Part shown: piece after piece, positions 10,118-21,376 of the stretch | Numbering within the stretch: the stretch's first letter is position 1 | Layout: every line of letters starts with the position of its first letter | Assembly (NCBI GenBank): GCA_964036045.1 | Contig: OZ038392.1 | Span: 27,458,663 to 27,522,662 of the forward strand | From: Eutreptiella sp. 'Long Island Sound 2002' | Lineage: Eukaryota; Euglenozoa; Euglenophyceae; Eutreptiales; Eutreptiaceae | Direction: 5' to 3' | Length of the DNA stretch: 64,000 nt | The notes under the pieces: generated by a model | The model's input: only the letters and a program-made list of their open reading frames with translations | What the model was told of the DNA's origin: nothing | The model's database searches: none | Position numbers and translations under genes: made by a program

Positions 10118-11915
10118 TAAGCGGCATCGTCTATTAAAGATTCGAACAATGCAGCGTTTGGGCAAGAGATCGGGCGCGTTGTACCCTGAGCTACAATATG
10201 GAAGTGCGTGTACATGAAAGCATGTGCCATGGTTTGTAGTAGAGCAGAGAGCTGGTAGTCATCTGTGGTGCTGCCCCCTCTGTTTGTGAACCGCAAGTAG
10301 AAATCCTTTAGCTTGGCATTCGTGGTTTCAGCCAAGTCCTGGCAGTACATGCCAAGCACGTAAGGTGCTATCGCCTCTAGGATTCTGGGCACATCGAACT
10401 CCAAGATTATCAGATAATGAGAACGGGTATCAGGCAAACAGTGTGCGCGGAATTCCCAGGCGGCCTGCCGACAGTCCGCTGGGAGGTCAATGTCAATGCG
10501 CTGATAGGTGCGTTAGAGCCGTTGCATCACGTCCCGCAATGTCATGACAGCCTGGTTACCCAAGTGCCCGCCGGCCAACCCCAAAACATGAGCAATACCA
10601 TCCCATATAAAAAAAAACGCTTCGTTTCTTGTCCATCAGGTCTACAAGTTCCACCTAGCTGCCAACCACACAGAGCAATCTTCAGCATGTTATTGATAGC
10701 GTTGCGTGCTTCCCTGCTGGCGGACAAGCATAGCCTTTCCAAGTATTCCCCAAGCAAAGCACCAATTCGCATAAGCATATGAAGAAGACAAATAATGGCA
10801 TGGTGTCGTGGTACTTGAAGCAAAGGTTTTGAAGCGCAGCCACGAGCTCCCTTGCAGACAGGGGTCTTCCCAAGTCGGGACGCATCACCGGTGCGCGTTC
10901 TGCGCCGGTGACAGCCCAGGTACCGCCTCTTGAGACGGTTCCAAAGGCCCAAGTTGTGAACTGACGGTATATACCAATGCTCAGTAAGTCCCAAAAACTT
11001 CTTCAAAAACGGTAAATCTCCGCCCAGCATAACACTTGCCGCACAGCGTGCGCCCTTCACGACGACGGTTCGCGTAGTTATGATCCGCTGCAGGACCTAG
11101 TATCGTGCAAAGTGGAATCAAAATTTTGTTCGAAAAACACGTTCGTTCGAAGGAAAAGCTTCGTTCGAACGGTCGAAGGATCGAACGAAGGCAATATTCG
11201 AAGAAATAACACACCCTCAGATTCTTTTTCCAGACCCGGCGCAAATCCTTCAGATTGGAGTCACCACAGTATGCCAGCTCTAAGACCCAAATGTGTGCTG
11301 CATTGCGGGCTAGATGCTGATGATTTCGGATGCGAATGGTAAGCTGAGTCCAGCTTACACCCGCTACAGAATAACCATCGCCACTCACAATGAAAACCAA
11401 CCCATCTTTGCTGGGCTGTAGAGTTTCATAGAGGCAAGGCTGTGTGAAAACGTAGTTGATCCAGTGATCATACGGCCAGGAGACATTTCGGATGCCAGTT
11501 TTCTTGTCGATGTGGCCAACAAGGTGCAGGGGCTCCTTCATCCTTTTCCAAGCCAAGTTGACTCTCCGGCGGCCTGGGATTGGTTTCCCGAACCTTAGGC
11601 CAGTCTGTTTGTGCCATACGTCCGCACGCTTGGAAATAAAGCGCGATAGAACCCGAAGGCGGCGTCTAGGGATTCCAAATCGAGAAGCAAAGCGACTGCT
11701 TCTTCAGGCGAGCATTGAGCATCGCTGTGCCACCGTAGAAGTTGATTCAATCTCTGCTTGTCAGCGCCTGGGTTAACTCGTGTGTAGATTGAATGTAAAA
11801 GCTGGCGTCCCAGGCCGGAGGAGGTGAAAAATTGCACAAGCGCGTCCTCAACGTCCTGGCTATAAGCATTCGTCATGCCCTCCGCGTTTTTGAGCTTAAT
11901 TCCAAGTTGCACCAT
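10117..11915 (-). pseudogene. T orf1: putative DDE/RNase H-fold transposase
   Basis: The start ATG is at 11915 (MVQLGIKLKNAEG). Exon 1 (11915-11215) has a 1-nt deletion near 11672, seen by comparison with the duplicate at 13528-14229, which keeps the frame. After an intron (11214-11097), exon 2 begins in phase 0 and contains GGDLPFLKKFLGLTEHW and LHMLMRIGALLGEYLE. The last part (10437-10117) has YVLGMYCQDLAETTNAKLKD and ends in TAA. Candidate catalytic acids are Asp in SGDGY, Asp in GGDLPF, and Glu in LAETTN, assigned by motif feel only. Overlapping frames between about 10680 and 10900 suggest further frameshifts. Probably the transposase of T, but the superfamily is unknown to me. Confidence 0.6.
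11097..11214 (-). other. Intron of T orf1
   Basis: Minus-strand donor GTGTGTTATT, acceptor CACGATACTAG, 118 bp. It joins VWKKNLR to VLQRIITTR in phase 0. It is packed with TTCGTTCGAA and TTCGAACGAA palindromes. The breakpoint of the tandem duplication (11207) is 7 nt inside the donor end. Confidence 0.75.
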
Positions 11916-12206
11916 TGGTCAAACAGTGACACCCTTAAATAATACAACAAATCAATTGAAAAATTCAAGAACCCTTCTTTCTGGCACAAATCTGCGTCTT
12001 TCTGGCACAAATCTGCGTCTTTCTGGCACAAATCTGCGTCAATCGCCTGTCAATCTGGTGCGCGCGCTGCTGTCGCTGCGCTTTTGCGGCAATTCTCCCC
12101 AGGAGCTTGGTTTCGATTGGATTTAATTGAATTACGATTAAAGCAAAAACAATCTTCGAATTCGAATCTTCGTTCGAAGATTCGAATCTTCGTTCGAAGA
12201 CTGAAG

Positions 12207-12244
12207 TTCGTTCGAAGAAAATACCCCCCCCAGTGGGTCTCATG
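12207..12244 (+). repeat. Right terminal inverted repeat of T
   Basis: Complement of the left end. It runs TTCGTTCGAAGAAAATACC, then a C tract, then AGTGGGTCTCATG. E4 Pol resumes at GCTCAGGACGAAC a few bases later. Confidence 0.8.
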
Positions 12245-12995
12245 GGGGGCTCAGGACGAACGCCAGCTCATCCACCCGTCTCTGCAGTTTAAGGAGGGAG
12301 ACCGCGTATGGGTGCGAAATAGGACCGACCAGCCTGGCCTACATCCCAAGCTGGACAGGATATGGCAGGGCCCTGCAGAGATCCTCCGTAAGGTTTCCAC
12401 GAATACATACTTAGTAAACGTGGACGGCAAGGAGGTCCTTCTGTCGGTGGGAAGGCTAAAGCCCTATATACCCCGACGGGATGGTGTGAACCCCCCCCTC
12501 CATCATTACTCTGAGCGTCGGGACCTCCACGGCGACTCCTATGTTGTCGAGGACGTCCTGGACCATGAGTATAGGGGTAAGGTTCGAGGGAAAGCGAAGA
12601 AGTCCAAACAGCCCTTCGAAGGCGGCAAGCCTTGGTGGAAAGTCAAATACCGGGGTTTTGACCGGCCTGAATGGCATGATGTCACTGCTTTCCTGCATGA
12701 CATCAATAAAGACTGGCTGGACTACAATCAGCGGCACCACATCACGGTGTCCACTGATTCCCTCAGAGAAATCAAGCTGTGGCTGGACCGACTGATCTGC
12801 TGTCCTGATGCCCAGCCTGAGGGTGTCTATAAACTGTCCTGCCTGGCTTCTAGTTTAGGGCTGAATCAGGCAGATCCTCCACCCCCTAACATCCGCCTCG
12901 ATGTCCCTGCAGCCCCTGAGCTGGTCTCTGGCCTACAGTGGGCAGTGAGTCAGGTGGCATCTATGGTATTTCCCTGTCTCTTTTCTTCCCTCTGA
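12245..12995 (+). pseudogene. E4 Pol C terminus (integrase tail and chromodomain), unit 1
   Basis: Continuation of the E4 Pol gene after T. The frame is open from inside T through to a TGA at 12993-12995. It matches E3 from about 3352 onward but lacks about 50 bp after CAGCTCATCCA that E3 has. It covers the integrase C-terminal segment (DRIWQGPAEIL, GRLKPYIPRRDG) and the chromodomain-like block (YVVEDVLDHEY … DRPEWHDVTAFLHDI). It reads on past the E3 stop because E3 TAG reads AAG here. Non-functional because the gene is split by T. Confidence 0.8.
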
Positions 12996-13519
12996 GGTAT
13001 TTCTGGACCTGCAGGTCTGAAGTACCGGTTTTTCTTTCTCCTCCTGGGATATCTCTGGACTTGACGCCCTGGGGTATCTCAGAGTCCTGAAATGCATTGC
13101 ACGGGGGTGATGCGGGGCAGTAGTTGGGGTCATGTACTTGGATTGGCTTAGAGTGGCTCCGACCCAGAGTGCCAGCCAATGCAGTGAACCCCCAGCGCTC
13201 GCCAGGTCATGGAAATGGCTGTGAAGAGCCGAGTCTCAACGGACATACAGCCCGAAATAAGCAGGGTGTGCGACTTGATTTTTCGGCCTTCGTGTGATTC
13301 AAGGCCAGGCGGTTGCATGGTATAATGTGCAATAAGACTGGTGCGCGAGCACTGTCAAAGGGGACTGGCCTATGGGGAACCGCAAACGCCAGCAGGGTAC
13401 GTTGGAGTGCTCCGGCATCGAGGTACCTGGGGTATGAGAATACCACCTTCCTGCTGGTACCTCTCCCACCGCCAGCGCACATACGTCCGCACCGGGGTAC
13501 CTTAAACAGCTCAGGACCA
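12996..13519 (+). other. E4 3' region, truncated by the duplication junction
   Basis: Matches E3 from about 4080 to 4493 plus some extra bases. No gene seen. It ends at the tandem duplication junction. Confidence 0.6.
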
Positions 13520-14559
13520 TAACACACCCTCAGATTCTTTTTCCAGACCTGGCGCAAATCCTTCAGATTGGAGTCACCACAGTATGCCAGCTCTAAGACC
13601 CAAATGTGTGCTGCATTGCGGGCTAGATGCTGATGATTTCGGATGCGAATGGTAAGCTGAGTCCAGCTTACACCCGCTACAGGATAACCATCGCCACTCA
13701 CAATGAAAACCAACCCATCTTTGCTGGGCTGTAGAGTTTCATAGAGGCAAGGCTGTGTGAAAACGTAGTTGATCCAGTGATCATACGGCCAGGAGACATT
13801 TCGGGTGCCAGTTTTCTTGTCGATGTGGCCAACAAGGTGCAGGGGCTCCTTCATCCTTTTCCAAGCCAAGTTGACTCTCCGGCGGCCTGGCATTGGTTTC
13901 CCGAACCTTAGGCCAGTCTGTTTGTACCATACGTCCGCACGCTTGGAAATAAAGCGCGATAGAACCCGAAGGCGGCGTCTAGGGATTCCCAAATCGAGAA
14001 GCAAAGTGACTGCTTCTTCAGGCGAGCATGGAGCATCGCTGTGCCACCGTAGAAGTTGATTCAATCTCTGCTTGTCAGCGCCTGGGTTGACTCGTGTGTA
14101 GATTGAATGTAAAAGCTGGCGTCCCAGGCCGGAGGAGGAGAAAAATTGCACAAGCGCGTCCTCAACGTCCTGGCTATAAGCATTCGTCATGCCCTCCGCG
14201 TTTTTGAGCTTAATTCCAAGTTGCACCATTGGTCAAGCAGTGACACCCTTAAAAAATACAACAAATCAATTGAAAAAACCAAAAACCCTTCTTTCTGGCA
14301 CAACTCTGCGTCTTTCTGGCACGAATCTGCGTCTTTCTGGCACAAATCTGCGTCAATCGCCTGTCAATCTGGTGCGCGCGCTGCTGTCCCTGCGCTTTTG
14401 CGGCAATTCTCCCCAGCAGCTTGGATTCGATTGGATTTAATTGAATTGCGATTAAAGCAAAAACAATCTTCGAATTCGAATCTTCGTTCGAAGATTCGAA
14501 TCTTCGTTCGAAGACTGAAGTTCGTTCGAAGAAAATACCCCCCCCCAGTGGGTCTCATG
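13520..14559 (-). mobile_element. Duplicate right part of transposon T
   Basis: Copy of 11207-12244, including the right terminal repeat. It holds exon 1 of orf1 (14229-13528, 234 codons) with no frameshift, so it preserves the N-terminal sequence that is broken in the longer copy (LDLGIPRRRLRVLSRF region). The splice donor GTGTGTTA is cut by the junction at 13520, so the frame runs by chance into the complement of E4 sequence to 13207. Confidence 0.85.
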
Positions 14560-15106
14560 GGGGGCTCAGGACGAACGCCAGCTCATCCACCCGTCTCTGC
14601 AGTTTAAGGAGGGAGACCGCGTATGGGTGCATAATAGGACCGACCAGCCTGGCCTACATCCCAAGCTGGACAGGATATGGCAGGGCCCTGCAGAGATCCT
14701 CCCTAAGGTTTCCACGAATACATACTTAGTAAACGTGGACGGCAAGGAGGTCCTTCTGTCAGTGGGAAGGCTAAAGCCCTATATACCCCGACGGGATGGT
14801 GTGAACCCCCGCCTCCATCATTACTCTGAGCGTCGGGACCTCCACGGCGACTTCTATGTTGTCGAGGACGTCCTGGACCATGAGTATAGGGGTAAGGTTC
14901 GAGGGAAAGCGAAGAAGTCCAAACAGCCCTTCGAAGGCGGCAAACCTTGGTGGAAAGTCAAATACCGGGGTTTTGACCGGCCTGAATGGCATGATGTCAC
15001 TGCTTTCCTGCATGACATCAATAAAGACTGGCTGGACTACAATCAGCGGCACCACATCACGGTGTCCACTGATTCCCTCAGAGAAATCAAGCTGTGGCTG
15101 GACTGA
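14560..15106 (+). pseudogene. E4 Pol C terminus, unit 2 of duplication
   Basis: Second copy of 12245-12791. Here a CGA codon in the sequence LWLDRL of unit 1 reads TGA (15104-15106), which ends the frame. GTGCGAAAT of unit 1 reads GTGCATAAT here. Otherwise almost identical. Confidence 0.82.
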
Positions 15107-16275
15107 CTGATCTGCTGTCCTGATGCCCAGCCTGAGGGTGTCTATAAACTGTCCTGCCTGGCTTCTAGTTTAGGGCTGAATCACGCAGATCCTCCACCCC
15201 CTAACATCCGCCTCGATGTCCCTGCAGCCCCTGAGCCGGTCTCTGGCCTACAGTGGGCAGTGAGTCAGGTGGCATCTATGGTATTTCCCTCTCTCTTTTC
15301 TTCCCTCTGAGGTATTTCTGGACCTGCAGGTCTGAAGTACCGGTTTTTCTTTCTCCTCCTGGGATATCTCTGGACTTGACGCCCTGGGGTATCTCAGAGT
15401 CCTGAAATGCATTGCACGGGGGTGATGCGGGGCAGTAGTTGGGGTCATGTACCTGGATTGGCTTAGAGTGGCTCCGACCCAGAGTGCCAGCCAATGCAGT
15501 GAACCCCCAGCGCTCGCCAGGTCATGGGAATGGCTGTGAAGAGCCGAGTCTCAACGGACATACAGCCCGGAATAAGCAGGGTGTGCGACTTGATTTTTCG
15601 GCCTTCGTGTGATTCAAGGCCAGGCGGTTGCATGGTATAATGTGCAATAAGACTGGTGCGCAAGCACTGTCAAAGGGGACTGGCCTAAGGGGAACCGCAA
15701 ACGCCAGCAGGGTACGTTGGAGTGCTCCGGCATCAAGGTACCTGGGGTATGAGAATACCACCTTCCTGCTGGTACCTCTCCCAGCGCCAGCGCACATACG
15801 TCCGCACCGGGGTACGTTAAACAGCTCAGGACCATGACAGGACGAGGCCCCGATCTGTGTCTGTGTTTGGTGCTGAATTTCAGGCAGTTTATAGTATTTT
15901 ATTGTGCACTATCCCATCTCTCTCTTGTCCTGCCCGCCATTGCTGAGAATGGCTACCTTTTTCTATTTTTTCACCCGCTGATGGCGAGCGGGCCCTTTCA
16001 CTCTTCTACATATGTGGAAGTGGGAAGCCGTACTGCAGGTAGTCACCTCAGTTCTTGTGTACATAGTTTGCCCACTCGCCAGTTGGCCGTAGCTTTTTCT
16101 TTGAGAGCAGGCGCCAACTCAGATCCTGTGTTGGTCTGGGGAGGGGAGTGTAAAAAACATTCGGCCGTTTAGGACAACTTTACACCCACCCGTCCCATCC
16201 CTTTGTATGTTTTGTGTCTGCCACCACCTGGTGGTTTCTTCCGCCTCAGTGGGTACACTGAGCTGGGGAGGGGAG
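15107..16275 (+). other. E4 3' region with polypurine tract
   Basis: No gene seen. It repeats the E3 3' region and ends in a GGGGAGGGGAG tract before the LTR. The palindrome GTGTAAAA...TTTACAC recurs at 16148-16185. Confidence 0.6.
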
Positions 16276-17294
16276 TGTTTGGTGTCAGACAACCCCCCAA
16301 AACCCCCGCCTATGTCCTCCACTACTCATCCTGTACCCCCCCCTCTTCAGGTCACAAACTGTACTTTGTTTTCAACAACAAGTCCTCATGCCAAGTTCCC
16401 CAAAACTTGAAATCTTTGGGAAACTTCAGGGGACTAGGCGCATTTTTTTTGGTTTTTTGCGTCAATCGATGGGGAATGAAAATCCCTTCATATTTGTGGG
16501 CGAATTTCTGTGAAATTCGCAAACGTACAGGACCTGGATTTTGGCTTCGGCGCCTGCGTGAACCGGCCTCGCGCCGGTTCGCGCAACTACCGCCAGTTGG
16601 CGCCCGTGCGACCAAAATCGCGAAACCAGGAAGTGTCCTTTACGGAAATTTCACAAAGGCCAGCGACAGTGATTCGACTTCACTGTTGCTTCATTCAATG
16701 TCATAATAATACAATGGAATCAAAAAACCGCGAAGCGGTGAGGTAAAAATCGAAAACTGGGCATCGACATGATGCCCAGGCAAAATAAGATGCTGAGTAG
16801 GTCAAGGAGCCTCGCCGGCACCTTACGGTGCCTTTCTTTCCCTTGCCCCTCATTTGACTAGTCATGGCATGCCATTTTTATGCACTTCATAGGGTGACTT
16901 CAGCAGAGGATATCTTTAAGCCACTGCTTCCGTAACCGTTGAAGTAAAATGCATAGAAAGCCATAAGGGTACATTTTAATTGTATATTAGGTAGACTTGT
17001 GAGTTGCCAGTAGATTTGAAGTTATGAGTTATTTACTGACTTTGAGTCATAAAAATAGGATTCCAAGAATACCATGAATTGCCCCATGAAGAGAAAGGTA
17101 TGCATCTCTTCCCATGGTGTACACGGACCGGAAACACTTTGGGTCACTTTATTTTGACGTTTGGAATTCATTTAATAACCATGGTGGGTCAAGACATCCA
17201 TGGTGGGGCTGCCATCCATGGCCCAAAAGAGCCATGTTTGGCCCTGGCATGGACCCACTTTGAGAGATTGGTGCGCGAAGCCATTGTGTCGAAT
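16276..17294 (+). repeat. 3' LTR of Gypsy element E4
   Basis: About 1.02 kb, very similar to 5010-6030. After GTGTCGAAT the sequence becomes unlike anything else in the window, which marks the end of E4. Confidence 0.75.
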
Positions 17295-19606
17295 TCCGCT
17301 AATTTCTCGACATGCATGTCGTGGATGTCTCGAGTGCATGTATTCTAATTCGAACCAATGACGAAGTGCTAGATTCACTTTATTGACCTTCACTTGAGCA
17401 CACTTTTTTTCATGTGCTCAAAGTTGGACATGATATCTCTATCATATCATGGAGCCGGAAGTCAAGTAAAAGCTTGTTTTGTACGTACTTGATGCGTAAT
17501 TCAGAAATATAGAAGAGTTTGACTCGCTTGGAGCCTCAAACATCTTCTTTTTGTAAACTATTTTGAAACATTTTAAGCGTTTTTCACTATGTCATTTTCA
17601 TGTCAATTTGCACTCAATTTTTCCCAATCATGGACCCACTTTCCGGGCTTGGTTCTCGAAGCCCGTGGAGAGTTTGAACCCAAATTGTGCTCGTGCATGT
17701 TCGAGTATGTGTCTACTTTGCATTCCGCCATTGTTAACATTATTTGCGTCCATGTACCGAGTTTGAGCATCAAAAAGATGGACTTTGTTTTCGACCTTGG
17801 AATTTCATGTCCTCACTTGTGGTGACCATGGAGATCCACTACCATGGAGCTTTTGTTCAAACTTTGGATCCATCGGGGTCTACTCGGTCCCTACTATGCA
17901 TATATGGTCCGGCCGCCGACCTGTCGACGCCCAGCTGCTCGTTCGGGTCAATTTTGGGCAAGCAATTTTGAGTAAATTTCATGCCTAGGAAAAATTGCCC
18001 AGCATGCATGTCCAATTTTTCCCTGTGTATGTGCTCGCTTGTGGAGCTCGTAACTCCAAGCCATTGTTGAGTTTTGACCCACTAATTGATTTCATTTGAG
18101 AGCCTGGACTCTCTACTCACGGAATGAGATTTGTTTAATGATTCCTGAGCCGCCAGGGTCTCACGGCAACCGGATCTCTAAAGCTTTTTTTGAGATCTCA
18201 AATTTTATGTGTCCACTTCAGGGACTTGGTTTGTTGGGTTCTTCGGGTCCAATTCCCTCGTTCCCTGACCCTCATTCACTCCAATCTGTCTACCTTGGGT
18301 ATTGAGACTTGTTTGGGTTTGCTTGATAATGTACTTGAGTCATTCGAACCCGTTTCGCCAAGCGTATGGCATAGTGGTTTTACATGGCTCCAACCAGGTC
18401 TATACAGAGCCTTGAAAACCACCCTGTCATGAGGTCACTTTACAGGCTGACAGTAAAAAAGGCTATGAGGAGTTAGACCTTGAAGTCTTCTCTTATGTTT
18501 CAATGGTGCTCTCTACGTTACGTTGAGCATTTACTTGAAGCTTACTGGTACATAGGTTCACTATTTTGAATTTTACCAGGAATTTTGTCAGGAATTCCTA
18601 ATTTCATGAGGTCACTTCAGGTCCATGGCAAAGCGAGGCCACAGGTCAGTTTTGGGCCACCTTTTAGTCCATGGCCTACCAACAGTGTCTATGGGTCATA
18701 TTCGGGTCATTGGACTCTTGGTCTATCCTTGAAGGATCGGTTCACGTCCATATGTCACTTCAATTTTGCCTTGAATCCTGTGTGTAAAACCTGCTCATGG
18801 AACCTTTTTGAGGTTAGTAAAAATAACCTCAAAAAGTGTGTACTGGAGATTGCTGCTTTGCTCCAAAGCCAGGGTGAGGTAGGGTCAACCCTTCTGGGAC
18901 AATCAATACCTTGTCGGATCCTTTGTGCATGCACTTTACTGGACCTTAGGCTATCACTATGTTCGATTTATTCGCATTCTTTTCTCCCTTGTTTTTCACT
19001 GTTGGGGAATTTCACCAAAGTGCGCAGCCCATCAGACTAGATACAGTGTCGTGGTATCGTTGAGATAGACCATGATATTTTGGCATCATGTTGGTGGACT
19101 GTTGCCCTTTGGGTGCTTCCACACGGATTTTTTTGAAAGCCCCCTACCGTGGCCAGGGAGCACTTGAATGTCAGTAACCTCTGATTTCTGGTTTTTCCTG
19201 CTTGTGTGCCCTGATGCCTGCGGTAAATCTCAGGGCCCACGTTGAGTTGTATCCTGCCCCTCTAGGTGTGTCAGGGTGAAGGACCTGGGTTCCCATACCT
19301 ACCCTTGTTTTCGTATGGGACCCTGTCCAATTGCTCTGACTCCCTTTGTGCCATTTTGTCTTGTGTACATACTGTTTTTGTGGTTGCATGATGTATCTCT
19401 TTTCATCCTTTTAGGTACGAAAGGGCTACTTTTGTGATCGCTGCGCGCACTCTGAGTTTCAGCAAGGTTCAGACTTCTTGTCCAGTGCTGTGCCTTCGCT
19501 TGTGACTCGCTCGGCTCAGGGAAACGCGCCCGTACCGGCCCCGCTTACACACCAGTGGGTAAAATAGCACCGGGAGTACTTTGGCCGTTTAGGACCATTT
19601 TACACT
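17295..19606. other. 2.3 kb without a recognisable gene
   Basis: Only short ORFs with no recognisable motifs. Phrases such as TGGACCCACTTT…GAAGCC near 17632 echo the LTR end at 17250-17282, so this may be old LTR-related sequence. The last 50 bp carry the palindrome GTAAAA…TTTTACAC (19559-19605) seen in E3 and E4. It may be the leader of the E6 remnant. Confidence 0.5.
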
Positions 19607-21376
19607 ATGAGCAAAGCTGAACTACTCAGTTCTCTACGGAAGTCTGACTATGTGGAGGAGTATGGGGATATTTTGAAAGCCCTAGGGGATGGCACCTATG
19701 CACTGGTGGACAAGGAGCTGTGGTCGCTATCCTCAAGTGGTATTCTAAGGAACGAAGTACAAACATGCATACCCAAGAAGGCGCTCGGCCCAGCCCTACA
19801 GTGGACTCACGATGTTGTCGGTCATCCTGGACCGGATTCCTGGCTCTGGGCTTTCGAGAAGATGTTCCACACTCGCGTACCTGACACAGAGCTGACACAG
19901 AAACTTGAGGACATGCACAGGACATGCAAGGAGTGTGTCACGAGCAAGCGGAACCGACCCAGCGACCGAGGCCTAACTGGCGTCCTGCCACTGCCACACA
20001 TGGTCAGTGCACTGCTGCATGTGGATTTCATTGACAGACCCAAGTGTCATAGCTACGACTATGCCTTAATGATTGTGGACGCTTTGAGTGCTTTCTGTCA
20101 AGTTGTACCATGCAAGAAGACTATCGATGCAGAAGGCGTGCTGAAGCTCATCAAACACCATTGGATTCGTTTCTATGGCCCACCAGTTCGTATCCACAGT
20201 GACAAGGATATTCCCTTCAAGGGAGACTATGGCTGTTATCGCAACGTATTTGCTGCAATGGGCGTGGAAGTATCGTTCTGACAACCTTACCGCCCACAAT
20301 CAAACGGACTATGCGAGCGTATGAAGGATGAGTACCAGGAAGAGCTCCGTATTCTGAGGCAGAGTATTAAAACCAGCAATTGGGTCCAGTTGAACGACTA
20401 CGTGGTCATATGTGTGAACCACAAGCAGAGAGGAAAATCTGGCTATTCACCAGGAGACGTTTTCCATGGAAGGCCTACTCTACGTTTGGACCTACCCTTT
20501 CCACACGAAGGCAACGTTCAAGTGCAGGACTGGGTCAAAGAACAAAACAAGATTGCCCAAGTTGTTCAAACCCACTTGAGGAAAGTACAAGCGAGTCGGT
20601 TTGAACGCGTCAATCGAAGGAGGAAACCTGCAGTTTTCAATGTTGGCGATCACGTGCTTGTGAGCAGAAAGAGGATCAAGCAATTGGAAGTACCTAAGGG
20701 TGCCACGAAGGATGTTATGTGGTATGGTCCCTACCTTGTTGCTGGAGTCAGCAGCGGCGGTATTACGGCGCGTTGCAGTCCTACTTTGGGCGGCGAAGTA
20801 CCTGTTGCCTTTGAGTTCGTGAAGCGCTTCCCATTTGAGCTGGTGGATGACTATGGCGAATACACGATCGAAGAAGGAGACACACACATGCTGAATGACG
20901 ACGAGCGAGCAGCGTTGGCGGATGAACAGGACATCGTGGCGAATGAGCAGGTTATACCATTCTACAATCAGACTGAGATGGAGTGAAACGGAGCTTATCA
21001 CAGCGAACAGATCCTGAGAGGACAATATAGGCCAGGCTGGCGCTTTTTGACGAATTGGGAAGGCTATGGCACGGACGAGAGCACTTGGGAACCAGTTTGT
21101 GCATTCGTGCATGATGATGGAAAGCTGAATCAGGTTTTTGTGGATTACTGTCTGGCACACGCACCTCGCTTTGACACAGCGCTAAGGCAGGCTCGGCGGA
21201 TCAGCAGCACACTGAAGAAGAAGTCCAGCGCGGAGGAACCAAACGAAGAGACTGCCACGGACAACAAGGAACCAGGAGAGGTCAGTACCAAGAAGGTCTC
21301 ACCGCAGCGCGGAGGCAAACGGCGACGTACAGAACAGCCTACAGTTGGTGATATTGCAGAAGACTGGTTACTTTGA
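19607..21376 (+). pseudogene. Integrase-only Gypsy remnant E6 with chromodomain
   Basis: One frame runs from an ATG at 19607 to 21376 with two in-frame TGA stops (20279-20281 and 20984-20986). It contains the HHCC zinc finger (WTHDVVGH, then CKECV), the DDE core (Asp in LHVDFID, Asp in IHSDKD, Glu in NGLCERM), an integrase C-terminal part (WYGPYLVAGV) and a chromodomain (GWRFLTNWEGYGTDESTWEP). Reverse transcriptase and RNase H are absent upstream. The protein start lines up with the residues that follow RNase H in E2. The first TGA lies between the second Asp and the Glu, so the product could not be catalytic without readthrough. It ends in a basic tail. Most likely a 5'-truncated element. 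A host-adopted integrase gene is less likely. Confidence 0.8.

Larger units (their letters stand above)
7513..12244 (-). mobile_element. DNA transposon T with terminal inverted repeats and three ORFs
   Basis: A 4.7 kb block interrupts the E4 Pol gene exactly where E3 reads through (equivalent E3 position about 3350). Both ends carry a matching inverted repeat of about 38 bp: CATGGGACCCACC... on the left, and on the right the complement of CATGAGACCCACT..., both continuing into GGGGGTATTTTCTTCGAAC. Three ORFs run right to left with almost no space between them. A target duplication could not be fixed because the flanks are G-rich. The ORFs contain frameshifts and one premature stop, so this copy is probably dead. 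I do not recognise the superfamily. Confidence 0.8.
11207..15835 (+). repeat. Tandem duplication of about 2.3 kb spanning T and E4
   Basis: Unit 1 is 11207-13519 and unit 2 is 13520-15835. Each holds the 3' third of T, its right end, the end of E4 Pol and part of the E4 3' region. At 13519/13520 the E4 3' region (…CAGGACCAT) jumps to the orf1 intron of T (AACACACC). At 15835 unit 2 runs on into the normal E4 sequence. The two units differ at a scatter of single bases and a few indels. Confidence 0.88.

Noticed and set aside
20279-20986. TGA recoding (selenocysteine or Trp) in E6
   Set aside because: The two TGA codons sit where relatives have unrelated residues, and E2 Pol is open with TGA as a normal stop.
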